In this document: in pieces, positions 11,609 to 21,668 of the stretch | Layout of the letters: each line of letters begins with the position of its first letter | Position numbering within the stretch: position 1 is the stretch's first letter | Source: Catenaria anguillulae PL171 | Lineage: Eukaryota > Blastocladiomycota > Blastocladiomycetes > Blastocladiales > Catenariaceae | Length of the DNA: 64,000 nucleotides | Direction of reading: 5' to 3' | Assembly (NCBI GenBank): GCA_002102555.1 | Contig: MCFL01000009.1 | Coordinates: forward strand, 434,001-498,000 | Made by a program: the position numbers and the translations under genes | The notes under the pieces: model-generated | Database searches by the model: none | What the model saw: only the letters and a program-made list of their open reading frames with translations | Told to the model about the DNA's origin: nothing

Positions 11609-13338
11609 ATGGCCGCTCCACCAGTCGACTTTTCCGATTAGTTCGTATGCCATTGCAATGCGCTTCTCGGTCACTGATTTCACTTCTTGCGTTCGGACCG
11701 TCGAGCTAACCTTTATGGATTGACACCAACACTATCAGCGACCAGTATGGGTTCCGTATCGAATCGCAATTTGTTTCCCGCTCCCAATGGCAACGCGCCG
11801 AGCAAGAGTCGGCAAAGTCGGCCGCAAAGCACGCGGTGAAATGGAAAGAGATGATCCTGTCAAATGGCGGATACTTGCCTGACCGATCGGAAAAGGGTAT
11901 GCTCCCTCTTGGTTGTTCTGAAGTGAGTGCGAGGATGCTGACGGACGCCGCCGCCGATTAGTCAAGAAGATGATTCGCAAGGGCGTGCCGCCTCCGCTGC
12001 GCCGCAATGTGCATTTTTTTTTCCTTCCGTTGGGATGACGAGAGAATCACAATCTGAAATCGCATCCATTCATTCACCAGGTTTGGTTCGAATACTCTGG
12101 CGCAAAGGTTCGCATGAAAGCCAACCCGGGCGTGTATGCCGCCATGCTGGCGCGCGAACAGCAGTCGCTTGATGCAGGAATCCGGCCGGCGAATGAGCAT
12201 ATCGATATCATTGAGCGAGGTAAGCCCTTACTTGGCCTCGCGCGTTTTCATTGATTTCGGATCCGTGTTGACTCTTTATGTACGATCGGTGTAGACCTTC
12301 ACCGCACGTTCCCGGATAACCTCCACTTCAAACGCACTCCGATTCCAAACTGCCCGCCACCGCCCTACACGGACCCGTCTGCGCCTCCGTCCCCGGCTGA
12401 CCCGCTAGTCAACCACCTGCGCCGCGTGCTTGTCGCCTTCTCCTTCTTCAACACGGAAATTGGGTACTGCCAATCGCTCAACTACATTGTGGGCCTGCTC
12501 CTGCTGTTCATGCCCGAAGAGGAAGCATTTTGGATGCTGGTGGTGATGTGCGAAGACTTGCTCCCACACGGCATGTACTCGAAATCGCTGTCGGGCACCA
12601 TCACCGAAATGAAGGTGTTCAAGGACATTGTGCGCGAAAAGTGCAAGACGCTTGTGGAAAAGGTGCAAGCGGGCGGCATTGTCGACTTGGACATGCTTGT
12701 GAGCCCGTGGTTTTTGACCATTTACGTCAACATTTTGCCTGTCGAGGCTGCGTTGCGCACGTGGGATTGCTTCTTCTTGTAAGCCCATTTACCTTTCTCT
12801 TTTTCGTGTCAGGCGGCGACACTGACTTGCTTTTCGTTCTTTTGCTCTTGACAGTGAAGGCAACAAAATCCTGTACCGCATCGCCCTCGCCATCCTCAAA
12901 CTCGCCGAAGACGACGTGTCCAAACTCAAGGACCCGATGGAGGTCGTCCAATACATCCAAAACGCGCCCAAACGTATGGTCGATGCTGAAAAGCTCATGA
13001 AGACGGCATTCCAGCGGTTTGGGTCCAAGGCCGTCGGCAAGCTCAGCCATCACGATATCGACAACAAGCGCGACAAGGAGATTTCCAGGCAGTCCATGGA
13101 GCGCGCCAGGAGTGAGAGTGGTAGGAGCAATGGTGCAGGTGGCGGTGGCAGCAGCAACGGTGGGTTGCAGGCGTCGAGTGCCGGCGGCGGAAACGGATTT
13201 TTGAGTGCGGGCAGGAGGAGTGACGGCGGGGCGAGTAGCTTGAATGCGAGCGCGAGCAATAGTCGCGCGGGCAGCGCGTCGTATGTGAGCGGGGCTTCGA
13301 CACCCACAGGGTCGGCGAGCATTTCAAGTTACCGGTGA
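11609..13338 (+). CDS. TBC-domain Rab GTPase-activating protein (GRTP1/TBC1D6-like)
   Basis: Six exons: 11609-11640, 11739-11896, 11962-12008, 12081-12219, 12295-12778 and 12855-13338. All junctions keep frame, giving 447 aa. The start MAAPPVDFSDYDQYGF matches the short leader seen before TBC domains of this subfamily. The arginine-finger motif reads IIERDLHRTFPD, the glutamine-finger motif reads GYCQSLNYIVG, and LRTWDCFFFEG begins the last third of the domain. The last 100 residues are Ser/Gly-rich and probably disordered. It should stimulate GTP hydrolysis on a Rab in membrane traffic. Introns are 65-98 nt; the third has a weak donor, GTGCAT. Confidence 0.9.
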
Positions 13339-13500
13339 TTTGTTTCAATGTGAGACGGCGGAGGAGGTTGGTCCGATATTGGGAATGTGTTGGGAAATTG
13401 TTTTTTTTTCTGTCCTTTGCTTGTTTGCCACCTGCACAGTTGTAATTGGAAATCAAAAAACGTGGAATCGTAAGCGAGCATGTCTTGCTTTGGAACTGCC

Positions 13501-14130
13501 TTACACAGTGCAATCTTGTAGTAAATACTCCGTGACCCACCATTGAATCAAGTCGCAGTGTCCGCCAAACGCCAAATTCTCAACCACCGACTGGTAAATC
13601 GACGGCGACAGCCTGGACGGCACCTTGAGGCGCTTGCCATTGAATTGCGCCATCCACCACTGCAACGCCTGCTTGTGCCCACCCTTGGCGGCACCCGTGA
13701 TGCCCTTGGCCGCGTACTGACACTCGTTGGCTGCGCCCAACTTGCCAAACCAGTACTCGAGCACGTGCACGTGGCCAGAAGTGCTGGCACAGTCCATGGC
13801 GCGATGCGACCACTGCACGGGCCGCTGAACGGCCATTGAGTCGAGCAAGTGGATCAGGTCAAGGTCGCCATGGGCAGAGGCAAAGTCGTGATCGACCCAC
13901 CAACATTGGCGCACGAGGGCGGTTTTGGTGACTTCGGGGTGCTTGCAACGCGGACCGGCAACGATGAGGAGCGGGTGCACATGCGTGGCATTCTTGTGGC
14001 CCGGGTGCGAGGTCGGCAAGGCGGCAACGGCCAGGGAAAGGATGCGGTCAATGAGTTCGGTCGAGAGCTTGTCCGTGCCGCCGGCGTTACTGGCCGCGGC
14101 CACGGGAGACAGTGGCATGGGTACGGTCAT
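13501..14130 (-). CDS. Truncated ankyrin-like repeat protein, 209 aa
   Basis: Starts MTVPMPLSPVAAASN at 14130 (an upstream in-frame ATG lies at 14178). It contains the F-box-like helix STELIDRILSLAVAAL, the signature QCWWVDHDFASAHGDLDLIH and repeats ASTSGHVHVLEYWF and AFGGHCDLIQWW. After this last repeat it stops with LLQDCTV, where relatives continue for another 430 residues. It is therefore either a short stable paralogue or a 3'-truncated copy. It ends about 160 bases from the convergent TBC gene. Confidence 0.65.
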   Translation of the reverse strand: MTVPMPLSPVAAASNAGGTDKLSTELIDRILSLAVAALPTSHPGHKNATHVHPLLIVAGPRCKHPEVTKTALVRQCWWVDHDFASAHGDLDLIHLLDSMAVQRPVQWSHRAMDCASTSGHVHVLEYWFGKLGAANECQYAAKGITGAAKGGHKQALQWWMAQFNGKRLKVPSRLSPSIYQSVVENLAFGGHCDLIQWWVTEYLLQDCTV

Positions 14131-14296
14131 GATTGATGTGCTTACTGAGTGGTATCTGCTGCACGAGTGTCTATTCAATTTCTTTTGTGAGATGCATGTG
14201 TGAGAGACAGACGGGAGAGAGACTCCTTACTTGTATATATTTTCGCTCATGCTCTTGTGTTGACGTGACAAAATGTTTGCAGACAAACACGAGTCG

Positions 14297-14613
14297 TCAA
14301 TCGGCCGCTGTGTTCTGAGAAGCGGGAAAGATTGGGGGCACAAAATACAGTTTGCGACCCGTGGCAATGTAACTGCCCAGAGGCAGCGTATAACTCGATC
14401 CTGCCATAGACGGGACCATGTCGGCAAACTTGACCCGATCCGTATCCATCCACCACAAGGGCTCGCCCACATCCATGCGCAGCCAATGCTCGGCCATACA
14501 CCTGTACCCTCGTACACGATCTGCACATGATCTCAGCACCACAGGCTTGAGTTCCGCCATCTGATACTTGGTGGCCAATGTCTTGTCGTTCGAATGGGAC
14601 AGGTGACCATCCT
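14297..14613 (-). pseudogene. C-terminal fragment of an ankyrin-like family gene
   Basis: The segment reads MAELKPVVLRSCADRVRGYR, then GEPLWWMDTD and GRKLYFVPP. It lines up with the C-terminus of the intact gene ending at 25307 (MAAIKWVVLPMC, GNPAWWTSEC, GKRRLLFSP). No family N-terminus precedes it. Instead the frame runs upstream into a segment copied from the Myb/SANT-like gene (MTKAKLETTTLQAISR). With the N-terminal fragment at 16.0-16.4 kb on the same strand, it looks like one end of a gene split by an insertion that also lost its middle. Confidence 0.65.
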
Positions 14614-14689
14614 TGCGGCTGATGGCCTGCAGGGTCGTGGTCTCGAGCTTGGCCTTGGTCATTTTGGAACCCGAGGACTTGCCATTGCG
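14614..14689. repeat. Duplicated segment, copy 1 (second copy 15046-15110)
   Basis: About 70 bases encoding, on the minus strand, SKMTKAKLETTTLQAISR. The same segment occurs at 15046-15110 as SKMTKAKFEAMTLQAISR with near-identical bases. A further matched pair of about 30 bases starting TGGGATCCAACTCTC lies at 14690-14719 and 14794-14823. These mark a local duplication at the edge of the Myb/SANT-like insertion. Confidence 0.75.
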
Positions 14690-14842
14690 TGGGATCCAAC
14701 TCTCACAACAGCGCACAACCTACGACACAAAAGAACAAACAAGACCGGGCAAGCACAGGGCAGCACGACACAACAACACGAGCACAGCAAGCATGGGATC
14801 CAACTCTCTCAACAACGCACAACCGCCGGCGGCCAAGTCACC

Positions 14843-15203
14843 TCACAAGCCGGCAACATGCTCGAGGAAGCGCATCCGCGAGTCGTCGTCCTTCGCCGCC
14901 AACGCCAATGTCGCGTCGGCCGGATGCGTGCGGAAATGCAGCATGAGAGTAATAATGTTGTCCGTGTCCATGGCCGCCTCGGCCCACTCGATGACGCGGT
15001 CCACGTCCGTCTTGGCGCGCTCGGGCTGCTCGGGGCCATCGAGTATGCGGCTGATGGCCTGCAAGGTCATGGCCTCGAACTTGGCCTTGGTCATTTTGGA
15101 CGACTTGCCTTTGGCCACACCCGGCGACTTGGCCTTGAGCGGCGCAGACGCGCCCGACGCAGACACTGACGTGGATGGAGTTGACGGATGGGAGTTCTCT
15201 TCA
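14843..15203 (-). pseudogene. C-terminal segment of the Myb/SANT-like gene, out of frame
   Basis: The minus-strand frame 15277-14843 reads through a Ser/Thr-rich linker into SKMTKAKFEAMTLQAISR, RVIEWAEAAMDTDNIITLML and DDDSRMRFLEHVAGL. Its composition continues the upstream gene, but the frame differs by one base from the exon ending at 15204. A single-base insertion or an unrecognised splice would join them. I know of no named domain for this tail. Confidence 0.5.
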
Positions 15204-15942
15204 TCACCGGAATGCCGAATCGTCGTCTTTGTCGTCGCGGGACGACTGCGACTGGTCGTCGGGGTGCTCGCCACCATTGGCGATCTCGGAGATGGTGATG
15301 GCGTGGGAGCCGGTGGCGGTCACGGACTGGTATAACTCCTTGCACTCATCGTACACTGCAAACGGCCTGCGCACGAGCTTGATGGACTTGTCGAGCTGCA
15401 AATGGCAATGACGACATGTGAGTGGAAGAGCGCATAGAGATTGAAACACAAAGTGAGGAGCCATACAGCGAGGGCAGCGTAGAAAACCTCATCAGGTGCG
15501 GTCGCGCACTTGGCAATGTCGTCGAAGCCCCACCCACTCTTCGCGAGACACCTCTCGATGGCCCGGAACGTGGATTTCATCTGGTCAGTGATGATGATGG
15601 GTTCAGATGTCAGTGCATTGCCGCGAGACAGCGATGTAGGTGAGGGTTGTGAGCGTACGGTGTCGACGTGGTTTTTAACTTGCGTCTCATTGACGTGCTC
15701 GCCGGTTGCCGCAGTGACGTCGGCCGCGATCTTGGGTGCGCTGCGCCTTGGTCGGGTGGTTACCATCGCCGAGGGCGCCGATGCGTTTGAGGGCGACCAG
15801 GGAAGTGAAGACATATCAAGGTCCTTTCGAGGGTCCAGACAATGCGCTGAACCGCCGACGGCGATGAGGCTGCGGGGTTAGTAGGGGCGATGGGCGTGGG
15901 GAAGATTGGCGTCTTGGCCTCGTTCTTACCGTTCTTGGCCAT
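15204..15942 (-). CDS. Myb/SANT-like DNA-binding domain protein (Myb_DNA-bind_3 type), possibly degraded
   Basis: A possible model has exons 15942-15930, 15846-15467 and 15395-15204 (194 aa). The first intron has GTAAGA, a TACTAAC branch site and CAG; the second runs GTATGG...TGCAG. Diagnostic parts are KIAADVTAATGEHVNETQVK, CLAKSGWGFDDIAKCATAPD, EVFYAALALDKSIKLVRRPF and YDECKELYQSVTATGS, in the order typical of the Myb/SANT-like domain found in Harbinger-derived and other fungal and plant proteins. The first helix of the domain (VWTLERTL, then SLVALKRIGALGDGNHP) is visible only in the other two frames, implying two single-base shifts near 15.81 and 15.74 kb. It may therefore be a decayed copy. 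Confidence 0.6.
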
Positions 15943-16033
15943 GGTGGGATATGAGAGGGGTGGTAAAAGACGGGGATTGGTGGCGGCGACGGGAGGGTGA
16001 ATAAACATCCTTTTGCGTTCTTGCCACTGCGCG

Positions 16034-16400
16034 AATACTCGAGCACTTGGATATGGCCGTTGGCGCTCGCCTCGTCCACGGCCCTGTGCGACCACTGCAA
16101 GGGGCGCACGGCAACCATCGAGTCGAGAAAGCGGATCAAGTTGAAGTCGTCGATCCGTGAAGCGACATCGAGGTCTACCCACCAGCAGAAGCGAGCGATT
16201 GCAGTCTTGGTAACGTCAAGGAACTCTGAGTGAGGACCAACGACATTGAGTACAGGGTAGAGGAACGATGTGTCTCGATGACCTGGTCGAGGGGCATTGT
16301 GCGATGTGGAGGGAAACTGCGACGACTCGGCCGACGACTTAGGTCGTCAAGCTGCGTGGTGGCATGGGATGGCGATGGGGGTCGTCATCATTGAAGACAT
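16034..16400 (-). pseudogene. N-terminal fragment of an ankyrin-like family gene
   Basis: Reads GHRDTSFLYPVLNVVGPHSE, FCWWVDLDVASRIDDFNLIR, LDSMVAVRPLQWSHRAVDEA and NGHIQVLEY, clearly the family N-terminus. Homology stops after VLEY, where the intact genes continue with W. The putative ATG at 16400 meets a TGA after 17 codons, so the start is also out of frame. The Myb/SANT-like gene begins about 90 bases downstream on the same strand. Confidence 0.65.
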
Positions 16401-16725
16401 AAGCATGGAAGGTTTATTGCAAAAGCTTGAGAGATGATTGGAGAGACTTCACTGATAGCGCTCTGGCGAGCCGGCGGGCCATGTGCCACAGCTGCTATGC
16501 ACTTGCGCTGCGGGACCAACTGCGAGACAGAGCTTCGGTGACGGAGAAGACCATCGATCGCGACATTCAAGTTGAGTGGGGGCGAAAAGCAGAGACATCC
16601 ATCCGTCCGTACTCATAACATGGGCTTGCACATGCAAGTACAAGGAGGCTATAAAGCGGCGTCAACCACCCCGCAATGAAATCCCCGCAAGGGCAAGTCA
16701 CTTGCTGGACGAGTCGTCTGCTGCC

Positions 16726-18699
16726 ATGTCTTCAAGTTTTTCACTCACGACCGAACTCAACAATCACATCTTGGCCATCGCCGTCCATTCATTGGTCGAC
16801 CCGCGACCCGGCTGTAAGGATGCATCCTTTCTATTGCCGATCCTCAATGTCGCTGGCCCTCGTTCGGAATACCCCGACGTTACCAAAACCGCCATTGCGC
16901 GGGTATGCTGGTGGATCGATCATGATGTCGCTTCGCGGCTCGGCGACCTGAACTTGCTCCAGCTTCTCGACTCGATGGCGGCCGTGCGGCCGCTGCAGTG
17001 GTCCAGGAGGGCCATGGACAATGCGAGTACCAATGGCCATGTCCAAGTGCTCGAGTATTGGCTGCGTGTCAAGGGCGCTATGCGTTGTGTGTATTCGGAC
17101 AAGGCGATTGTTGGCGGGGCTCGAAACGGGCACAGACATGTGCTCGAGTGGTGGATTGGGGTGCAGGCCGAGCTTTCGCTACCACACACCGAAGCGGAAC
17201 TCCACCAGATGATTGTAGAGCAATTGGCGTTTGGTGGACATTGCGATTTGCTTCAATGGTGGACGGTCGAGTTTACCGACAAGTTGCCGACACAGCCCGT
17301 CACTGCGCACGTTCTCGCGCACGCTATCGCCGGTGCATTCTCACGTCCTGGGACTACGGACTTGACCGCCGCCTACAGAATCATGACCGCCCATCAAATC
17401 GACTTCAAATGCCCAAGATTCGCATCGGCGTTCGCAGAGGAACGGACCCAGTCTCTATTGACCAACACCTTATCCGCAAACATCCACATCACGCGCAACC
17501 TCGCATTCGCAACCTGGGCCTTTCTTCACAAGCACGATCTCGCCACCGCGCTCAATCAGCTCGATTTGCTTGCCAGTGTCAGGGACGCGGGCACCGACGT
17601 TCTCAACCTCACCTACTTGCGCATGACCAAGGAAAACATTGGCGAAATGTACGTGGCCGCCAGTCTTGCAGGCTCAGTCAGGACTCTCAAGTGGCTCGTG
17701 CGTGTCGATAGCATACTTCAAGACTCACCGCAACCCGTTGTGCTCGAAGTCATTGTCCGCAGCATGCGGCACGCCGCCGCCAAGGGCCACGTGGCCATAC
17801 TCGGCTGGTGGTGGGATCAAAGCCCGTATTTGGATGATTGTATCGACGATGCGCTTGAAGCATGCCCGACATTGTTTGACAGCGCCATCTTGGACGCCGT
17901 GACCAACGATCAGGTGGATGTGCTCGAATGGTTTTGGGAAGAGATGTTTTGTTGGGACACGACGCATTTTCGTTGGCCAGCCGGATTGGTGCGGCATGCT
18001 TCTCGGTTTGGTTCCGTCAACACGTTGCAATGGTGGCGGCAATATGGCGAGGAGCGGCAGATAGCCATGGATCCAGATGCGGTCGATGTGGCGTCAGCAA
18101 ATGGACAGCTCAAGGCGGTCGAGTTTTGGTTCGAGCAGGGCATGATTCAACTTGATCGATACCAAGGGATTTCTCCATTTACGGATCGCGATGAAGTAGC
18201 CGATTTGCATGTGGATGGAGGTTGGCAAGGCGAACGTGCTCGGGATCAAGTCTTTGCTTGGTGGATTCTGTCGGGCATGGCCGCTGCGCGTCCTTTTAGC
18301 GTGCTTGTTGGACTTTCGCTCTCGACCTATCCAATTCTACTGCAAATGTTTTTGCACAAGTTCCTGCCAAATGTCCACATCTGCCCGTCTCATGACATGT
18401 TGCGACTTGCGCACCTCAAGCAACCGGTTCTGCTGGCGTGTAAGGTTCGTGGTCGCGGATACGATAGCATGGCCGACTACTGGAACTGTTTGGACGTGGG
18501 AGTTGTGGACCCACTTTTGCAAGACCGCCAACAGCGGATTGAGAGCCGACTCCAAGGTTACCCTATGGATGGGCTTCAAGAGTGGAGCGCGTTGGATCGA
18601 ATGCTGTTGTTCACTTGCAGCTCGGACATTGAATACCGCACGCTCGGTCTCGGTCTCGGTTGCATTGATTGCGGATACATTGCTTTGCCAGCTCCATGA
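16726..18699 (+). CDS. Ankyrin-like repeat protein with F-box-like N-terminus, 657 aa
   Basis: Intact single exon. I start at 16726 (MSSSFSLTTELNNHILAIAV) because this matches relatives; the frame is open about 50 codons further upstream. The signature VCWWIDHDVASRLGDLNLLQ and repeats such as ASTNGHVQVLEYWL, GGARNGHRHVLEWW, AFGGHCDLLQWW, AAKGHVAILGWWW and ASANGQLKAVEFW span most of the length. They have ankyrin-like spacing but a tryptophan pair at the second helix. It probably serves as a protein-binding scaffold. Bases 16883-17165 are almost identical to part of the relative at 23.3 kb. Confidence 0.8.
   Translation: MSSSFSLTTELNNHILAIAVHSLVDPRPGCKDASFLLPILNVAGPRSEYPDVTKTAIARVCWWIDHDVASRLGDLNLLQLLDSMAAVRPLQWSRRAMDNASTNGHVQVLEYWLRVKGAMRCVYSDKAIVGGARNGHRHVLEWWIGVQAELSLPHTEAELHQMIVEQLAFGGHCDLLQWWTVEFTDKLPTQPVTAHVLAHAIAGAFSRPGTTDLTAAYRIMTAHQIDFKCPRFASAFAEERTQSLLTNTLSANIHITRNLAFATWAFLHKHDLATALNQLDLLASVRDAGTDVLNLTYLRMTKENIGEMYVAASLAGSVRTLKWLVRVDSILQDSPQPVVLEVIVRSMRHAAAKGHVAILGWWWDQSPYLDDCIDDALEACPTLFDSAILDAVTNDQVDVLEWFWEEMFCWDTTHFRWPAGLVRHASRFGSVNTLQWWRQYGEERQIAMDPDAVDVASANGQLKAVEFWFEQGMIQLDRYQGISPFTDRDEVADLHVDGGWQGERARDQVFAWWILSGMAAARPFSVLVGLSLSTYPILLQMFLHKFLPNVHICPSHDMLRLAHLKQPVLLACKVRGRGYDSMADYWNCLDVGVVDPLLQDRQQRIESRLQGYPMDGLQEWSALDRMLLFTCSSDIEYRTLGLGLGCIDCGYIALPAP
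16883..17165. repeat. Near-identical tract shared with 23563-23845
   Basis: This 283-base tract matches the tract 6680 bases downstream without indels. I count five mismatches by eye (for example in CCAG/CCGG and CAGACAT/CATACAA). The coding sequence on either side is only distantly similar, as expected for gene conversion between the two ankyrin-like genes. Confidence 0.85.
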
Positions 18700-18764
18700 A
18701 TACATCATTTCCTCTATTTGCATACATTTTTCACAATGCTCGCGATAAATGAAGAGAGCGCTCG

Positions 18765-19643
18765 TTACTCCTCCTTCCGATCAAACATCTTGTCCGCCTT
18801 TCCACCGCCGTCCAAGTCCATGACCGCAACTCCCGACTGTGGATTCCACTCGACCCGAGCCAACCAATCCGCCACCGGCTTGACCCACTTGCAGCTCAAC
18901 AAGCTCCACACGCCCAGCGTCAACCACGACACGACCGTCCGCCACCACCAAAACCCGCGCGGCGCCATCACCAACGCAATCGGGTTACTCGCATAAAAGT
19001 CGGTATGCTCCACAATGACCCATCGGCGCACATAGACGCGATGATCTTGTTGCATAATCGTCACCTCTTGCGTCATCGGACTTGGACCACCAAAAATGGA
19101 CCTTGCCGCCTCAACAATGTCCACGGGCACGAGCGATCGCATGAGTTGCAGTTTGGCAACCAAGTGCAAACGCGCGGGCACCCACTTTGTTGCAAGCAGG
19201 TATTGAATGGGCCACACCATTTGCGGATACTGTGTGCATTCGACGAGCACGGTCGCAAATTGCGCTTGGTCCTCCTTTTGATCAACCCCGCTGGTGCCGG
19301 CGCGCGTGTCGCGGCTTAAGTCGCCCGCCGCGTGCAAATGAACCGACATGGACTGGTAATCGACACGCGTCGACGAGTACAGTGCGCGCCATTGTGCATA
19401 CATGGCCGTGATTTGTGCGTGGCCGTGTGCGACAAACAGCGGATGGACAAAGGTTGCGTTGGGCGCGTAGAGGGCGCGGATGGTGGAGGCAAGCAAGTCC
19501 AGCGGGGAAGCGTGATGCGCGTTGGGTGGTAGATTGGGTGGCAGGTCGAGGTTGGTTGGGATGGTGACGGGAGGTGCGGCGGGAGAGGCAGAGAGCAGGT
19601 TGGAGATCATGTGTTTAATGGCGGGCGGGTCGAGCGAGTCCAT
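18765..19643 (-). CDS. NTF2-like (SnoaL-type) domain protein with C-terminal hydrophobic segment
   Basis: Single-exon, 292 aa, beginning MDSLDPPAIKHMISNLLSAS. The segment STIRALYAPNATFVHPLFVA, then AQITAMYAQWRALY, resembles the first helices and strand of an NTF2-like cone. VVSWLTLGVWSLLSCKWV near residue 245 is hydrophobic enough for a membrane or lipid contact. Fungal genomes carry many such NTF2-like proteins of unknown role. I infer the fold from pattern only and cannot name a substrate. It is convergent with the ankyrin-like gene and separated from it by about 65 bases. Confidence 0.55.
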   Translation of the reverse strand: MDSLDPPAIKHMISNLLSASPAAPPVTIPTNLDLPPNLPPNAHHASPLDLLASTIRALYAPNATFVHPLFVAHGHAQITAMYAQWRALYSSTRVDYQSMSVHLHAAGDLSRDTRAGTSGVDQKEDQAQFATVLVECTQYPQMVWPIQYLLATKWVPARLHLVAKLQLMRSLVPVDIVEAARSIFGGPSPMTQEVTIMQQDHRVYVRRWVIVEHTDFYASNPIALVMAPRGFWWWRTVVSWLTLGVWSLLSCKWVKPVADWLARVEWNPQSGVAVMDLDGGGKADKMFDRKEE

Positions 19644-19862
19644 GTTGAGAGCAACGTTGAATAATCAGTTGAGATTCAGTCGAAGGGCATTTGCACATGG
19701 TGATGGTGGAAGCAAGAGATGCCAGGCGAGGGAGGGCTGGTGAAGGGATTTATGGGCGTCTGGCCCAGCTCGTAAGCCAGAGTCGGAAATCAATTTGATC
19801 TTGTTGACTCACAGTCCAAAAAGTGAGACATGAGAGTGATACCAGTTCAAAATCATCAACAA

Positions 19863-21323
19863 TCATGTCCGCTCCATCTTGGACATGCACAGCGCCAACT
19901 TACGGCCACGCTCAATCAACGGCTTGGATGTCAAATAATCGATATCCGCCACCCGCCAAGTCGACCGCAAGTTGATATTCAGGTCACCCGTCTCGCGGTC
20001 AAACAAGAACGGGTTGGATGCCATCCGGATAACAATGCGCCGCTCTTCAAACGACTCTTGAAAGACAACCCGATCCTCTTTGGCCTCAACCACCGACCCG
20101 ATCCCTATCGCTGCTGCCGCCGGGGGCGACGCCCGTTTACCTTTGCTCACACCGGGTACACGCTCGATGGTGGCCGTTCCTGACACGTGTGCCTCGACAT
20201 CAATCAAGAACTGCAGCGACATGTTGCCGTGTGAATCGCGAAAGTACGCCGACTGCTGCCAAATAGGGACCGAGTCCACGTCGTACTCGAGATACGCCAC
20301 TTGCTGGGTCCCGCCCAAGGTCGGCAACACGATGCGCGGGCCGAGAAGGTCAACTGTCGTGATGGTCGAGTGCTCGCCAAACTGATATTCAAGGGTGTCG
20401 TCAGGGAAAAGTTGAATGGCGGGTTAACCAAGCGCAGGCACCGAAAAAAAAAGACACAGGTGCAATGACAACCACGTCGGTCACGGTGGCAGGCATCTGA
20501 GTCGAGAAACGTACCAGAACAAGCTGATTGATGGCCGTGAACCCCCGCACTTTGGAGATGGTCAAGTCAAATCGCAAGTCGCCTTGCTTTCGCATAACGT
20601 TTGTGCATTCTGACAGGCGAGCAAACATGGTTGGCGTGTACAGGCCGCGAGTTGTCGCTGAGGTGAATTTGGCGTGGTTCTTGGGCGAGTAGGACAGGCC
20701 CTCCAGCGCAGGTTTGACGGTATCGACGACTGCATTTCATTGTTGATGACAGCCAGGTCTCAAACTCAGTTGGTCCGCAAATCGCACAGGATCCGATGCC
20801 AAAAAGAATACATACCAACATTGAGCATTCCGCCATACGGTGACAAGAACTCTTTCATTTCTCCCGTCTCGAAAGCCATTCGAGACAACCTGAGCCCGTC
20901 CCACCACCCACGCCATTGACCGGGAAGCGACATCCAGTACTTGATACTGGTCTTCTTGTACGCATCCAGAGTCGACCAACCCCGCTCAATCTCCTTGTCG
21001 GTTGCACGTACAGGATCATGGTTGAATCGCCAATGTGCCGGCAACATGCGGCCTTCGGCGCGGAGTTTGTCAATGATGGCCGGATCAGCCAGCCGCTTGG
21101 CTCGAGCCGTAGCCTCTTCGGGAGTGAGCCGAAGCTGGGCTTTGGGAACTTTGCCATCATGGAATGTTGGTGGAATGATAATGGACGGTGGGCGTCGGAC
21201 GTTGGCATGCCGAGCGGCCGAAGTGGATTTGGTTGACTTGGCCCGATGTTGCGCGGCTCGGACGACCGTTCGTGAAAGCGTTGAGAGGTCCAACTTTGGG
21301 CGCAGGCATGGCGCAAGGGACAT
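19863..21323 (-). CDS. Putative mitochondrial protein of unknown family, 413 aa (paralogue of the next gene)
   Basis: Exons 21323-20816, 20729-20515 and 20381-19863; introns of 86 and 133 nt begin GTATGT and GTACGT and all phases agree. The start MSLAPCLRPKLDLSTLSRTV is basic, lacks acids and resembles a mitochondrial targeting sequence. The core reads DKLRAEGRMLPAHWRFNHDP, EGLSYSPKNHAKFTSATTRG and ends WRVADIDYLTSKPLIERGRK. The gene diverging from it matches throughout (DLRAQGRLSPLHL, EGLSYSPANPGAH, WKVGDVDYVVTA). An mL45/Tim44-like fold is conceivable from length and targeting, but I cannot support it with motifs. Confidence 0.7.
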
Positions 21324-21668
21324 TATGTGTATCATTGCTAAAGGTCTAGATGAGTGTGTAGGATAGGTATGCACCCCGTTAGTGTATGTACGAATAGTCT
21401 GCCGAACTCGTCATGATTGAACGAAGGTTGGTCTGCCGCACTGTGATCACTGCAGGCAATGCTTGCGAGACACCCTGGCAACAGGAGACTGGCTAACCCC
21501 TCGTATCGCTCACCACTTGGCAGTCAAGAGTACAAATCGTGGCCATACGCACGCATACATGTAGTTTTTTTTAAAGCATCTCACCCGCCAGCACTTGAAT
21601 TCCAGATTCTTCCCAAACCCGCCGTCTTGCCAGTGCGCCTTCCGCAGTATTTTGACACGGCAAACAAG
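21324..21668. promoter_or_regulatory. Bidirectional upstream region between the two paralogues
   Basis: About 345 bases between the starts of two divergent, related genes. No TATA box or repeated motif is obvious. The arrangement suggests an inverted tandem duplication of one ancestral gene. Confidence 0.35.

Noticed and set aside
14594-15335. Plus-strand ORFs of 190-240 codons across the Myb/SANT-like gene
   Set aside because: The minus strand shows the domain in the correct order; the plus-strand readings are repetitive because of the local duplication.
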